Positions 12,240 through 25,395 of a stretch of DNA of 64,000 bases are shown here, piece by piece (position 1 is the first letter of the stretch; each line of letters opens with the position of its first letter). The notes beneath the pieces were generated by a model. It was not told the origin of the DNA. It did no database searches and saw only the letters and a program-made list of their open reading frames with translations. The stretch spans positions 9,190,444-9,254,443 of the forward strand of contig CM037848.1 of NCBI GenBank assembly GCA_021234535.1, given 5' to 3'. Source of the DNA: Stichopus chloronotus (Eukaryota > Echinodermata > Holothuroidea > Aspidochirotida > Stichopodidae). A program made the translations under genes and the position numbers.

Positions 12240-14276
12240 TTAAACTGTGTACTTCCTAATCAGTCAGAACCTCTTCAACAAAATTATTAAATTAAAAACA
12301 CACAAAACACTATACCAATTGCAGCCACACTGTGCTGACGTGATAAAGTTATTTATCGAGTAAATAATGCTGATGAGCCTTTAAATGGTGCCCTTCACAA
12401 ATGATAAACATAATTTTGTATCTCGTCAGAAGGACGGCCGTCTAACCTTTTCTCAAGTGTATACCAATGCTAATTGCAACATTACAGTAAATTACTCATA
12501 GACAAGCTGCGAGCCTGATGAAGTGAAATATTTTCAGTAACTTCATATCAATTATCTCTATACTGTTTACTCTAGCTGAAATATCTGGATTTAAAGAATT
12601 TAATAAATACTTTTTATCATCGTTTCTTCTCGTTTAGTTTGTATACTTGCCAAATTGGAAATAAACAACTTACTCTTCTTGATACACTAATAATTGGGTA
12701 GCTGTAATGTGCTCACATGCCTTGTTCTCATTATACTGTAATAAAGACAGAAAGAAAAACAGTGTCAGTCAAAGTTTTAAAAAATTTCTTTGTATTTCTC
12801 CATGACCTTGATTTAAAAAAATTGAAATAGCTGAATAGATTCCACAAGCTTGCTACAGAATAACCTCAATCAAAATTCTTCACCCATCCTTAGTTTCGAT
12901 TTAAAATAATCACTTCAATTCAAAGATGAAGATGACTTATAGCAGTTATTTGCAGGTGTTAAATAACATTGCTAATCTTGTGACGTTCGAAACTTTGTTT
13001 ATTTACTATGTAGTACCAAAATTATATCGAGTTCTCTTGTGAAGATCCACTTATTAGAAATATGAAATATGATAGTCAGCAAACAAATGGAGGGAGGTGG
13101 CACTGAGTTAAGAGTATTCATGAACATTCCTTCCTTTGTTTTCTACATTTGGATGAGAGATCCCTTTAACATTGATGAACCCTCACACATCGTAATTAAA
13201 AATGACAATAGATCTCACTTCCTTGAGACTATGCACTTCACCACAAGTCTCTGCAAGCAATATAGTAATCCTCGTTCAGTGTGTCAAATCTACTAACATT
13301 TAGTTTAAAAGGTGATGGTAGTGATTGCTCAAGTAAAGGTCTACAAAGAGGCATTACTGATGCTCAATTTTCAAGAGACTCTTCAACAAAGTTATTACAT
13401 TGAAATTGTGATATAGCAAGTGTGGTTACACAGTGCTGATGCCGTAGCCTATAACCAAGGTGTAAACGCTGATAAACCTTCAAAAGATGTATTTCACTGA
13501 ACATCTATTGTTGAAAATGTTAAAACAATCTTGTGCCATGAAATATGAATCAGGAACGTTTTTTCTCAGATTAAATTGACCACAGCCTCCCCTAGTCCAC
13601 TGATTTTCCGAATATTAAGCCAATACATAGTGCAACACAAGAGTTAACTACATAGACAAGCTGCAGAACTGAAGATGTGCAATATCTCAAATATCTCTGT
13701 ACAGATTATCTCCATACAATTAACTCTAGCCGAGACATCTGCATTTTAAAGAGGTTTATAAGTATTTTATTATCACATCGTCTCTTATTTCTATATACTT
13801 AATTTACTTTACTAATACTTTATATACTATACAAATTTTGAAGTAAACAACAAATTCGTCTTAGCACACTGATAGTTACTTATCTGTAATGTGTCCTGAT
13901 GCGTTTTCTGATCATTATGTAAGAGAGACACCAGAATTTAAACATCTGTTTTATTACTTCATTGACTGCTACAGAACAAAGGAAATTAAGTTCAAATTAA
14001 GATTAAGCTCAATCTTCAATTAAATTTTTTCACTCGAGGTAAATTTCAAGGTTAAATGTACACTTTACTTTCAAAGAAGACGAAAAGATTACAGCAATTA
14101 TTAATAAGAGTAAAATAACAGCTTTTAAGTTTTAACTGAGGCATTTGGATTTTTGGGGGGGTATGAAGAGGTATTCTGAAGAGGTATTCTTCTGAGAAAC
14201 AAATGGGTCACAAAATAAAACCTCTACTAGCACTTCGAGTAATTACTGTAAAATCTTCCTCTCAAATATTTAGTCT
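12240..14276 (+). repeat. Diverged copies of the 12-23 kb repeat family
   Basis: Two partial units precede the tandem duplication. Landmarks shared with later copies are: (a) CTCTTCAACAAA(A/G)TTATTA then a CACACTGTGCTGA-like block (12270-12340 and 13380-13440); (b) ATCTCTATAC(T)GTTTACTCTAGC then a CATCTGGAT-like block (12555-12600 and 13710-13750); (c) GTAATGTG(C/T)... with CAGAAAG beyond it. The open frame at 13069-13296 falls in a block repeated at 18415 and 22450 without its frame being kept, so it is not a gene. Confidence 0.65.
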
Positions 14277-16030
14277 TATGATCAGTGTGTAACTTTAAAT
14301 ATCACAAAGAGAATATCGTAATGTAGACTAAAGACATGGCTAATTTCAGATGAACAGTTTACTGAGTTACTTGCAAATATTCAATCAACAACTACAACTC
14401 CTTGAGTAATGGCAAGGTGGACTATGATTTCTTTACCAACATGCTGTCTTTGTAGTGAAATTCAGGACATTATGGGTGCAAACATTAGTTTTCAACTATA
14501 AGTTTATTTACGGTCTCAAAATATAAAAAGGGCATATTTGTACAGTTTTAAATATCGCACATTAAGAAACAAACATATGCAATGTAGTTTATAATGGGTT
14601 TCTTCTTGCGGAAAAAAATTAGTGGTAACTGGGATATTTAAAAGTGTTTCAAAGAGTCAGTTAGTCAATTTGTTTTTGATGGAGGTAGATAATGTCACCC
14701 ATTTCCTGAGACCACTTTTATATCAGTCATAAATGCAATCATCTTTGTTTAGTGTAGCATATCTGTTAAAATGGCACTTGTCAGAAATGACAGTAGTGAT
14801 GTTAAACTGATAGGCCTATAACAAAGAATATTATTAAGAAACAATCTGCAGTGGACTCCTTTTAACACAATTTTGAAAGTTCACGCCACACTGCACTGAT
14901 GTGTAACCCTTTTACCGAGGTATTGAGGATGCTAAGCCTTCAGAACATGTATTTCATACTGTATTTGTTTTTGCTGCTGCTAAACAAAATATTGTCTCCT
15001 GAATATAATACAGGGCCCGTCTTTAAGACGACCACTGCCTCTCCTAGTCAACTGATTTTCACACGTGGAAGTCAGTACAAACTGCAGTATTACTTACAGT
15101 TTACTATACATAGACAGTTGCGGGGTTGATGATGTGTAATATTTTCAATGACTTCGTATGAATTATCTCTGTGGTGTTTACTCTAGCCGAAACATCTGGA
15201 TGTAGAGAAGTTAATTAATACCTTTTATCATCCTTTTTTATTTTTGTTATAATCTACTTGCAAAATTAGAAGTAAATAATAAACGCTTCTTAATGCACTG
15301 TAGTGTGTTCTCTTGCCTTCCTGTCAGTTTATTGTCAGAAAGACAGAAAGAAATGAAAAAGAGTAGGGTCAGACATGCAAACACAATTATTTGAATATCC
15401 TTTATATTCCTGTATAACCTTGAAGGCTTAAAAGTCATGAGACTAGTTAAAGAGATGCCACAAGCAAAATCTACAATAACATTAATGGAAATTCTTTACT
15501 CGTTTTCAGTTTCAAAGATAAAATATCGCTTCATTTTCAAAGTAGAAGAAAGACAAATAACAGTTATCTGAAAGTGTTAAATGATATTGTTAAATCTTCA
15601 GATATTTGGACATCTTTTCGGCTATGAAGTTCTCTCTCTCTTTTTCAAACAGTAATACTTTCAAGTACCAAAATATATGGTTGTGGAACTTAAAACGCCT
15701 GCTGTAATAAATCTATATAGTTTTTCTTTTGAGATTTTCCGACATTTGTCACTGGGATACTGTTAGATGTATTCTCTGTTTTCATTAGAACATGTTCTCA
15801 AGTGGATTTGGGATCAAATACCAAACATACTTTTGATTGCATCGATATTGATGTTAAAGCTGAAAAAATGGATGAACGCCAGTATCTTTCGTTAAAAAGG
15901 TGTGGTTATGGAATACATTGAAACATTGCACTTTTATTTTGAAAAGGTAGCCTATTCCATTGATAGAAAAAAAAAAACAAATAGATCCCTTACTGCTTTT
16001 TCATTGAGTACTTTTGAAATCTTTCCATTT
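14277..16030 (+). repeat. 1.75-kb tandem duplication, copy A
   Basis: Matches copy B at an offset of 1749-1754 bases. The first 360 bases differ noticeably, but from about 14640 onward the two are nearly identical. The 76-residue open frame at 14899-15129 is the same in both copies, and the one at 15247-15438 differs by one residue. These frames have no motif and are non-coding by my judgement. Confidence 0.93.
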
Positions 16031-17781
16031 TATGATCAGTGTGTAACTTTAAATATCATGAAGAATAGTAACGTGGACTAGGGATATGGCTTAAGTTCGA
16101 ATGAACAGTTCAGTCAGTTACTTGCAAATATTCAATCAGCAGCTACAACTCCTTGAGTAATGGCAATGGTGACGTTGATTTCTCTAGCAACATGTGGTCT
16201 TTTTATTGAAATTCACGACATTATGGGTGCAAACATTTGCTTTCAAATATAAGTTTATTTACCGTCTCAAAATATAAAAAGGGCATCTTTTACAGTTTTG
16301 AATATCGCACATTTAGAAACAAACATATCCAATGTAGTTTATAATGGATTTCTTCTTGCGGAAAAATTTAGTGGTAACTGGGATATTTAAAAGTGTTTCA
16401 AAGAGTCAGTTAGTCAATTTGTTTTTGATGGAGGTAGATAATGTCACCCATTTCCTGAGACCACTTTTATATCAGTCATAAATGCAATCATCTTTGTTTA
16501 GTGTAGCATATCTGTTAAAATGGCACTTGTCAGAAATGACAGTAGTGATGTTAAACTGATAGGCCTATAACAAAAAATATTATTAAGAAACAATCTGCAG
16601 TGGACTCCTTTTAACACAATTTTGAAAGCTCACGCCACACTGCACTGATGTGTAACCCTTTTACCGAGGTATTGAGGATGCTAAGCCTTCAGAACATGTA
16701 TTTCATACTGTATTTGTTTTTGCTGCTGCTAAACAAAATATTGTCTCCTGAATATAATACAGGGCCCGTCTTTAAGACGACCACTGCCTCTCCTAGTCAA
16801 CTGATTTTCACACGTGGAAGTCAGTACAAACTGCAGTATTACTTACAGTTTACTATACATAGACAGTTGCGGGGTTGATGATGTGTAATATTTTCAATGA
16901 CTTCGTATGAATTATCTCTGTGGTGTTTACTCTAGCCGAAACATCTGGATGTAGAGAAGTTAATTAATACCTTTTATCATCCTTTTTTATTTTTGTTATA
17001 ATCTACTTGCAAAATTAGAAGTAAATAATAAACGCTTCTTAATGCACTGTAGTGTGTTCTCTTGCCTTCCTGTCAGTTTATTGTCAGAAAGACAGAAAGA
17101 AATGAAAAAGAGTAGGGTCAGACATGCAAACACAATTACTTGAATATCCTTTATATTCCTGTATAACCTTGAAGGCTTAAAAGTCATGAGACTAGTTAAA
17201 GAGACGCCACAAGCAAAATCTACAATAACATTAATGGAAATTCTTTACTCGTTTTCAGTTTCAAAAATAAAATATCGCTTCATTTTCAAAGTAGAAGAAA
17301 GACAAATAACAGTTATCTGAAAGTGTTAAATGATATTGTTAAATCTTCAGATATTTGGACATCTTTTCGGCTATGAAGTTCTCTCTTTCTCTCTTTCAAA
17401 CAGTAATACTTTCAAGTACCAAGATATATGGTTGTGGAACTTAAAACGCCTGCTGTAATAAATCTGTAAAGTTTTTCTTTTGAGATTTTCCGACATTTGT
17501 CACTGGGATACTGTTAGATGTATTCTCTGTTTTCATTAGAACATGTTCTCATGGAGATTTGGGATCAAATACAAAACATACTTTTGATTGCATCGATATT
17601 GATGTTAACGCTGAAAAAATGGATGAACGCCAGTATCTTTCGTTAAAAAGGTGTGGTTATGGAATACATTGAAACATTGCACTTTTATTTTGAAAAGGTA
17701 GCCTATTCCATTGATAGAAAAAAAAAAACAAATAGATCCCTTACTGCTTTTTCAGTAAGTACCTTTGAAATCTTTCCATTT
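16031..17781 (+). repeat. 1.75-kb tandem duplication, copy B
   Basis: Second copy of the unit. Differences from copy A are scattered single changes and short indels in simple runs (for example an extra CTTT near 17385). The duplication is recent, unless this is an assembly artefact. Confidence 0.93.
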
Positions 17782-18900
17782 TATGATCAGTGTGTAACTT
17801 TAAATATCATGAAGAATAGTAACGTGGACTAGGGATATGGCTTAAGTTGAAATGGACAGTTCAATAAGATACTTGCAAATATTCAATCAGCAACTAACAA
17901 CTCTTTGAGTTATGGTAACGTGGACTTTGATTTCTCCATCAGCATATTGTCTTTTTATTGAAATTCACGGAAATATGGGTGCAAACATTAGTTTTCAAAT
18001 AGTATATTTACGGCGTTAAAACATAAAAAGGGCATGTTTTACACTTTAAAATATCGGACATGAAAGGAACAAAAATATGCAATACAGTTTATGATAAAAC
18101 ATAATTGGGGTTTCTTCGTGCGTTAAACATTTAGTGGTAAATAGGATACTGAACAGTCTTTTAAAGAGTCAGGTACTGTACTTACTTTGCTTTGGGAGGG
18201 GGTTTTTCATGCAGCACCATATTCGGCTGCATGCCATATAGGTTAGGTCAGTGAAGAGTACTTTTATGGATTCAAATCCACTTAAACACTGGAAGACTGA
18301 TAAACCTTTCAACGAGTTGGACCAAGTTGTCAACATTTATCACACGTTTTGCCCGTAATTGTTAGACATCAATAATCTCTTGTGAAAGATACATTTGGCA
18401 GAACTATTAAATATTATGGTAATCAGCAAAGAAAGTTGAAAAGGTGGCACTAGAAGTTAAGAGTATTCATGTCCATTCTTTGAGCAGGTCATTTCACATC
18501 GGTGACCCTACCCTCGCATATCTTAATCAAACAAGCAAAAGCATATCTCATTCCCCGAGACTGTACACTTTCTTATCAGTCATAAATGCAATATAGCAAT
18601 CCTCGTTACGCGTAGCATATCTGTTAAATTTCAGTTTTGAAAGGTGACAGTTGCTGTGCTGACAATGATAGGCAGACCTATCAAAGGATTTTAAGGATGA
18701 TCGATCTTCAACAAACTCCTTTATTTATCTTTTTTTACAATTTTTTTACAAATTTATTAAAATTAACGCCATGCAGTGCTGATGCGATAGTCTTTTACGG
18801 CGGTGTTAGAGATACTTGCTCTTCAGAACATATATTCCATTTTGTGTTGGTGCTATTGCGTCTCAGGAAAAAAAAGCAGTGAGGTTTTTGTAAGAAGGAC
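17782..18900 (+). repeat. Third, partial and more diverged copy of the 1.75-kb unit
   Basis: Opens with the same TATGATCAGTGTGTAACTTT as copies A and B and stays aligned to about 18150. It then carries extra sequence, and the CTTCAACAAACTCCTTTA and CAGTGCTGATGCGATAG landmarks reappear near 18705-18790. Confidence 0.8.
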
Positions 18901-19854
18901 TACAGCCTATCGCGAGCTTCTTGTGGTCATTCCACAACCTCTTTTGCTTTATATATAATAATTGTACACAACACTCTTTGTACTACTCGAAAAGATTGAA
19001 ATAAAGTCCGTTGAATTGAAATTGAAATTCTTCACTCGAGTTAAAATTCATAAATTATCGCTCCAGTTTCAAAGAGCAAAAACAAAAAACGTAACAGTTG
19101 AATGAAGTGTTCAATATCGTTCTCAAATTTACGACATTTCGAAATCTTTTTAGCTGCAGAGATCTTGTGCTACATGGAGAATCTTAAAATTTTATGATTA
19201 TAAAAGCGTTTTGATTTCAAACGGAGATAAAAATAGTTTAAATGAGTTGTTAAAGAAGGACATCACAGGTAGTGACTATTATAATTTTAAATTAAAATTA
19301 AAAATATTAAATTGAGTGAATATCTCCTAACGTTTTTGTCTTAGCAATGGGACAAGCCATGTAAAAGGGAATTGGGGAAATAGGAGTTAATATTTAAAAA
19401 AAATTTACTTCAATTTCAAAATTGTGCTTTCTAAAAGCTAACAAAAATTTTTTTTTAGACTTTTCAATGTTCTTAAGATCACTTGTACCCGTAACATTAC
19501 TCTTTACGGCAGGATTCTGTATAGCATGTCGCCGAATAATGTCCTGCCTGAATACATGACTCCTTGAAAAAATGTTAAATATCATAGTTACCACTGAATA
19601 TTTACCAAAAATCTTGTTTTTGTTTGAATCATTAACTATATTGTGTATATTTTGTTTTTTCTTTCTTGTCTGACGTTAAAAATTATAAAAACACATAACG
19701 TTTTGGTCTTTTTATCTAACACCCGTAAATGTATGCATATTTGAAAAGTAATGTTGTCACTTACAATGCCATGTATTTTAATGTCAAGACAACCTGTTTT
19801 AGAAAAAATCAGTCCGCATTACGTTTTCACAGAAAGTTGTAGTTGTTTATTAAA
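18901..19854. other. AT-rich spacer inside the repeat district
   Basis: AT-rich sequence between the third direct copy and the inverted copy. A short stretch with ATTGAAATTCTTCACTCGAG resembles the tail part of the family unit. No gene seen. Confidence 0.5.
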
Positions 19855-21180
19855 TATTTGCAAGTGACTCAGAGATCTGTTCATCTGATCTTAAACCATA
19901 CCAGTAGGCCACGTTAAGATTCTTTCTTGATGGTAACTTACACATTTATCATAAGACTGTATAGTGGAAAATGAGATTTAAAAGTAAGCGTTTCATTTTG
20001 TAACTTCTTAGGGGAAGCTTCATCCGAATAAAAGAATAATGTTTCAGGGCATTCCAGAATCATATTTGGTAACTAACGTTACTGATATCCATATATTGTT
20101 TCAAAATTAATATTAATATCGATTCAACTATTCAATTTTATTTAATCCCAAATCACCACGACAACCTATTCTAATGAAAACTTCAAAAATATGTGAAAAG
20201 TATATCTAAATGGTAATTTCAGAGGTTTTCCAATCAAATTTTAATCTCCACATCCATAACATTTTGTATTTCAAAGTATTGCTGTTTGACGAAAAGATAC
20301 GTCTACAGCCAAAAAGTAATTAATGTTATTTAACACCTGCCCACAGCCACTAAATTTTTCTTCTTCTTTGAAATTGAAGTGAGTAATTAACCTTGAAATC
20401 TTACTCGAGTAAAAAAGTTGTAATGACTTCAAAGTAGTCTGAGCTTGTGGAATCTCTATAAATATTTTGCTTTTTTATTTAAATCGTGAAAGGCACAAAG
20501 GAATAAAAGCATATTTAAGTAGTTGCGTCTGCGTGACTTGCAGTATTTTGTTTTCTTTCTCACCTACAATAAACAGGCAAGAAGGCATGGGTGAGAGCGC
20601 TTGACATATACCGAACTGTCAGGGTGTTAAGAAGAGTTCATTGTCTACTTCCAATTTTGCAAGTATATAAATATGAAAGAGATGAAGGGATGATAATAAG
20701 TAGTATAATGATAAGTGGTCTACTTTTAATAAGTAATTAACTTCATTACATCCAGATGTTTTGGCTAGAGTAAACAGTATAGAGATAATCAAGACACATC
20801 AACAGACTTTCAACTTGTGTCCCTGTGTAGTAAACTGCAGTATTGCGATTTGTATCGGCAAGAAAATCAGTTGACCAGGAGACGTGGTGGTTATTCTCAT
20901 GAAAAAAATGTTTTATTTTAAATAGACATAACATCGTGTTTAGCATTTCTCATGCATCAACAAACTTTTTTTATGAAGTACATGTTTGAAAGGCGAATCA
21001 GCATGAATACCTCTTTAAAAACTATTGTATGGCACAGTGTGGGGTGAAATATTTCGATACTTCTAAGTTAATCCTTTTGTAAATGAATCGGCTGAAGAAG
21101 ACTCATCAATAAGTTCCTTTGGTATGCCTATCATCTCAGCTTTCAAAACTGAACATATTTGCCACATTAAACGAGAGCTG
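19855..21180 (-). repeat. Inverted copy of the same repeat family
   Basis: Read on the minus strand this gives the family landmarks in order. From 21180 downwards: AGCTGAGATGATAGGCATACC; the TCTTCAGCCGATT region; GTTTACTCTAGCCAAAACATCTGG (near 20760); ATACTTGCAAAATTGGAAGTA (near 20655); then TATGATAAATGTGTAAGTTAC (near 19940) with ATATTTAATAAACAAC at the end. It is the only member found in this orientation. Confidence 0.7.
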
Positions 21181-21269
21181 TCAGAGTTAGTCCAACCTCA
21201 AAGGAAGGAATAAACCAAGACGATACCACCTGAGGCCTCACTTCACTGACGCAATGAAAATGAGTAAAT

Positions 21270-21790
21270 AGTTCTAATATGAATATTTATCATTGCGTTA
21301 ACTACCAGACAACCAATGAACTCTTCTCAAATCGTTTTCATGATGCAATGGAAGGGAAGGCTATCACAGGTACTTCAACACTAGTCCTTACCTTTGTCCA
21401 CGTGTGCATTTTATTTCAGCACTTCCAAATTTGGTCAGAAGCCGTAAATAGTGGGGCAATGACTAAGGTAACTAACATGAATATTCATTCATTACACGAC
21501 GTCTATACAAACAATAAAAAGTTGCAAATCGTCTTCCCGATGTCACACAGAAAGAGGGTATCAAAGCTTAATCATTTTCAGTTTACACGTAGGAAGAATA
21601 GCCCTACAATACAACCAAGTTTGGTATTACACCTTACTCAGCCGGACCAATGGCCAGTTAATGATTATTAACGTAAATACTTATGATTGCATGACTTCTA
21701 CTCAACCAATCAAAACTATTTGATTTGTAGTCACGATGTTGCACCTGAGGAGGGTATCAACGCTGCATCATTATCACTTTTTTGTACGTT
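21270..21790. repeat. Second array of the about 200-bp repeat family
   Basis: Three units with the same order of blocks as 11105-11995: ATGAATATT(T/C)AT, ACCAATGAA or ACAATAAAA, then CATGATGCAATGG, CACGTGTGCATTTTATTTCAGCA and CAAATTTGGTC. The 130-codon open frame at 21279-21671 is repeat sequence that happens to stay open. Confidence 0.7.
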
Positions 21791-22439
21791 TTACACGTCG
21801 TGTGCAAAGTACTTCGGCACGAACATGTTTTAAGATGAAGGTGATATACTCAGGCTAAGGTTTATGGCAGCAGCCATTTGCAAACGGAAACAGTCCTAAA
21901 TGATCCATTTCAATTTACATAATTGAGACATACAAGCTCCACTCTTTTAGAATACTACCAACATCAAATAATGTCATGCGTAAATTGATTTTACTGACGA
22001 CGCCGTCACTCAAGCATTACAATAATTACCCCGATTCGTATTAAAGGTATCAGATATATGAATGATAGTAGGGAGGATGGTTGCTTCTTTTCTTCAGTAA
22101 AAAACACACAATCAAAATTGCTTCATATTTGAAGTCTGCCAGCATACATCTACACTATTTACCAAATCAGCTGGCAAGCCAACAATACCACAGACAAAAG
22201 AAATCAACCAGTCAGTCACTAAATAAATCGGTGCACTAAAGTCTTGAAATGTATAACTAGTAGTGTATTAAACAGACAGTAACCATGAATACTTTTGGTT
22301 CCATTGTAGTCCTTTTCAGTAGCTCTCTCTCAATATTCAGTTAAACAAAGATGGTAGTATAGTATGACAAACCTAGAACCTAGACAAACCTAGAAATTAT
22401 TAGATAATTATTAATTGTCAGATATGAACATTTCTCAAA

Positions 22440-23250
22440 ACTACTAAATATCATGCTAATAAGCAGAGACAATCCGCGAGGGGGACACTAAGGGTTTAAG
22501 AGATTTTTCTATGTCAAATCTTATTTACGCTTTCTACATTTTCGCGAGTGCCCTTTTCCATCAGCGGTAACCCTACCCTCGGATATTTGGGGCACAGTGT
22601 GGACTTCCCCATCAATCTTAGATACAACATACAAAATATCGCTAAGTGTACTAGAAATATGTTCAGATTCCAGTTTTGAAAGGTGACAGGAATAACGCTT
22701 AAAGGATAGTTGTACCAAATTTAAAGGACCGAATTGATGAACAATCTTCAACAGACTCTTTAACGAATTTTATTAAATTTCAAAGAGTCGTATTAATTGG
22801 CGGCCACGCTGTGCTGATGCGATCAGGGAGGTGGAATTGCGACCAGGAGGTCTCAAGTGCAACTCCCTCATGCGATTACCTTTGCTTGTAAACTTTAAAA
22901 ATGCATTTCATTGCATGCTCGTTGATGATGCCAAGCACAATCCAAGCACAATCTTTCTTGTACTTGTATTTACCACCGCCTCCCCTTGTCGACTGATTTT
23001 TCTCATGCTACAGCCAATACCAACTGATACGCTACAGTGTAGTACATATCGACAAGCTGCAGGGTTGGTGGTGGTAATATTTTCGAGAACTTCGTATTGG
23101 TTATCTCTCTACTGTTTACTCTACCCTAAACATCTGGATGTAAAGAAGTTAATAAATACCTTTCATCATTGCTTCTTCTCTGTCATTTTTATATACTTGC
23201 AAAATTCGAAGTAAACAATGAACTCTCCCTAATACAGGGACAGTTGGTCT
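22440..23250 (+). repeat. Further direct copy of the 12-23 kb repeat family
   Basis: Carries AGTTTTGAAAGGTGACAG (22671), CTTCAACAGACTCTTTAA (22746), GCCACGCTGTGCTGATGCGAT (22803), TACTGTTTACTCTA...CATCTGGATG (23110-23140) and ATACTTGCAAAATTCGAAGTAA (23191), in the same order as the other copies. The unit follows an array of the 200-bp family, as it also does near 12 kb. The two families may therefore be parts of one larger element. Confidence 0.7.
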
Positions 23251-23869
23251 GCTTTTTCCTTCAATTAAAAAAAAAAAATTCAATCAAAATTTTTGATATT
23301 TTGCGTGTTAACAAGTTCAAGTTTTATCCAATACACATTACGACCGCACAGTGTACCAGCCGAATTTCTATGTGAAAGGTGCGCTAACTTCTCTAGTTTT
23401 ATTTATTCATTTTGCTGAGTGTAACGCAAACAGCTATTAATAGAGACGCTAATGCTAATCCTTTTGTGTCTTTTCATTTTCTTTTTTCTTTTTTATTTAA
23501 TTGCAATGGTTGCAGAGATTGGCAGCAAACATTGGAGGCATTCTAAAGAGCTGACAGGTGCTCCCTTATTATTTGTTTCCATATCCTATTGTTGATAAAT
23601 GGTCATAATAAGGCTATTGATCACATCAAGAAGGGGCAGACAGGCGGGCAGACGGACAGACAGATAAACAGAACTCTACTGAAAACGATATGCATCTACT
23701 ACTTGATATAATGCATTCACATACCGAGTATGGAAAGTTTTCATGATTCCTATTTTGAAATATTGTGCAAGCAAGTTCTCATATATGGTCAGATACGGCT
23801 CCAACAAAAAAAAAAAACAATGGGGTTCTGCTACTTGACATACTTGAGAGAGATATTGTGTAGACAAAC

Positions 23870-24070
23870 TTTTCAATGTTTGACCTCTGGTGACCTCAGA
23901 TTACCTTTGACCCTCAGCAAAAATGATATGGTTCTTCTTGGTAAGTACGAAGTAGGACAACTTTCAAAATTAGGAATTACCTTTCCCAAGCTATCATGAA
24001 AACAACTCACAAACACACACAGACACGCAGATTGCGTAGGTTCGTCTATATCATCGAAACCAGAAATTGT
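23870..24070. mobile_element. SINE-like dispersed element, copy 1
   Basis: TTTGACCTCTGGTGACCTC followed by TTACCTTTGACC, then a CA-rich tract (CACAAACACACACAGACACG) and an ending with ATATCATCGAAACCA. The same order of blocks occurs at 24590-24990. The TGACC(T/C)...TGACCTTTGACC core is, as far as I recall, common in repeats of marine invertebrates. No polymerase III box was identified. Confidence 0.55.
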
Positions 24071-24589
24071 GGGAATAGTAATACTTTGCCCCCCCCCCTT
24101 CTTTTGCGCACCCCCCCCCCCCCACACGTTTGCTCCAAACTCTTGGTGTCGCCACTGCTAGGTATTCATGGTCATGTTTTTGTACCCTCCAACATATCCT
24201 CACAGCCCATCGGTATCACCTCAATGAGCCTCTTTTAAGAAATTATTACCCATAAAGGAAACGTGACTGTATACTTTTACTGTATGTTTTGATATGACCG
24301 TTATTTCTACAACGTGAATTCTGTCCCCATGTGAAAAATACGGGGTATACTTATTACTAGTTCGAATTTTGTTTCCAATAATCAGTTTGGTCATGCTCTG
24401 TTTCACTTAAAAACACTTGGACTTCAATTTATTGGCAAATTCAGGTAACTACAATACCCATATCCACTAAATTAAATGTTCAGATTCTCACATCTAAGAC
24501 AGAAAGTACTTCAAAGTTTAATATCGATTAGTTCATTAATCGATTAATTGCAATATTAAAACTGTCGACTTGACACTGGATTTGTCTTA

Positions 24590-24990
24590 AGTGGGGATCT
24601 GTCGAAGCATCCCTTCTTGAGATATCGTCTTCACAAAGTTTTCACTATTTGACCCCTCTTGACCCCAAATAACCTTTGACCTTTACCAAAAACAATCGGG
24701 TTTTTCTCAAGATACTACCCCTCATATGAGATTTGTCCAGGTTGTCCCTTCTTGAGATAATGCGTTTAAGGAGCAGGAGGCACAAACAAACACACCCTCA
24801 TACACACCCATACTAACTCACACGCAATGCCTTACGGGGATACTGTTAACGGTGGTGGGCATGAGCAAAGGAAGAACGCTCGATTCTCTCGCTTTCGCGA
24901 GCAGCTGGTACCTGCTAAAGTATCGTCCGTGGGTGTATATACGCCTGCGTGATTGCAGAGTTTACGATTATCATCGAAACCAATCATACA
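24590..24990. mobile_element. SINE-like dispersed element, copy 2
   Basis: ATTTGACCCCTCTTGACCC, AACCTTTGACCTTTACCAAAA, CTTCTTGAGATAATGCG, then CACAAACAAACACACCC, and finally TTATCATCGAAACCAATCA. Relative to copy 1 it has about 120 extra bases (about 24830-24950) between the CA-rich tract and the end block. Confidence 0.55.
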
Positions 24991-25395
24991 GAATAAGATA
25001 AACAGACAATGAAACGGAAAGAAATTAAACCCAATTGAAAAGCGTGACATATATTTCAAAAAGTATTTATTCATCAAATTTAGCAAGATAACACTCTCTT
25101 CTTTTTAAGTGAATGTCATTCCTTTGACAACACCATCTACAATAGCCGTAGGTCTTGCTAATAAGATCCGACAACGCAGCAGAGGGTACACCGGTTGCTT
25201 GAACCTCTAGCCTGCCAGTAATTTGTGCCCCACCGACTCTCCTATCCATCTCCGGACAATTCAATATTCTCTGCCATCTTTGGCAAACATTTGCTTCGGT
25301 CCATACCACAATAGAGGTACTTCAAAGAGAAGGTCAATACAGGGCACCATATGCAACATGTTCGACCCACCAGAAAGTTCGAAGGTGGCAATGTG

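Noticed and set aside
14899..16878. Identical 76-residue open frames in two places as a duplicated gene
   Set aside because: The frames are identical because the whole 1.75-kb unit is duplicated. Other, more diverged copies of the family do not keep the frame, so there is no sign of coding selection.
21279..21671. 130-codon open frame as a gene
   Set aside because: It runs across an array of 200-bp repeats that also occurs at 11-12 kb without this frame.
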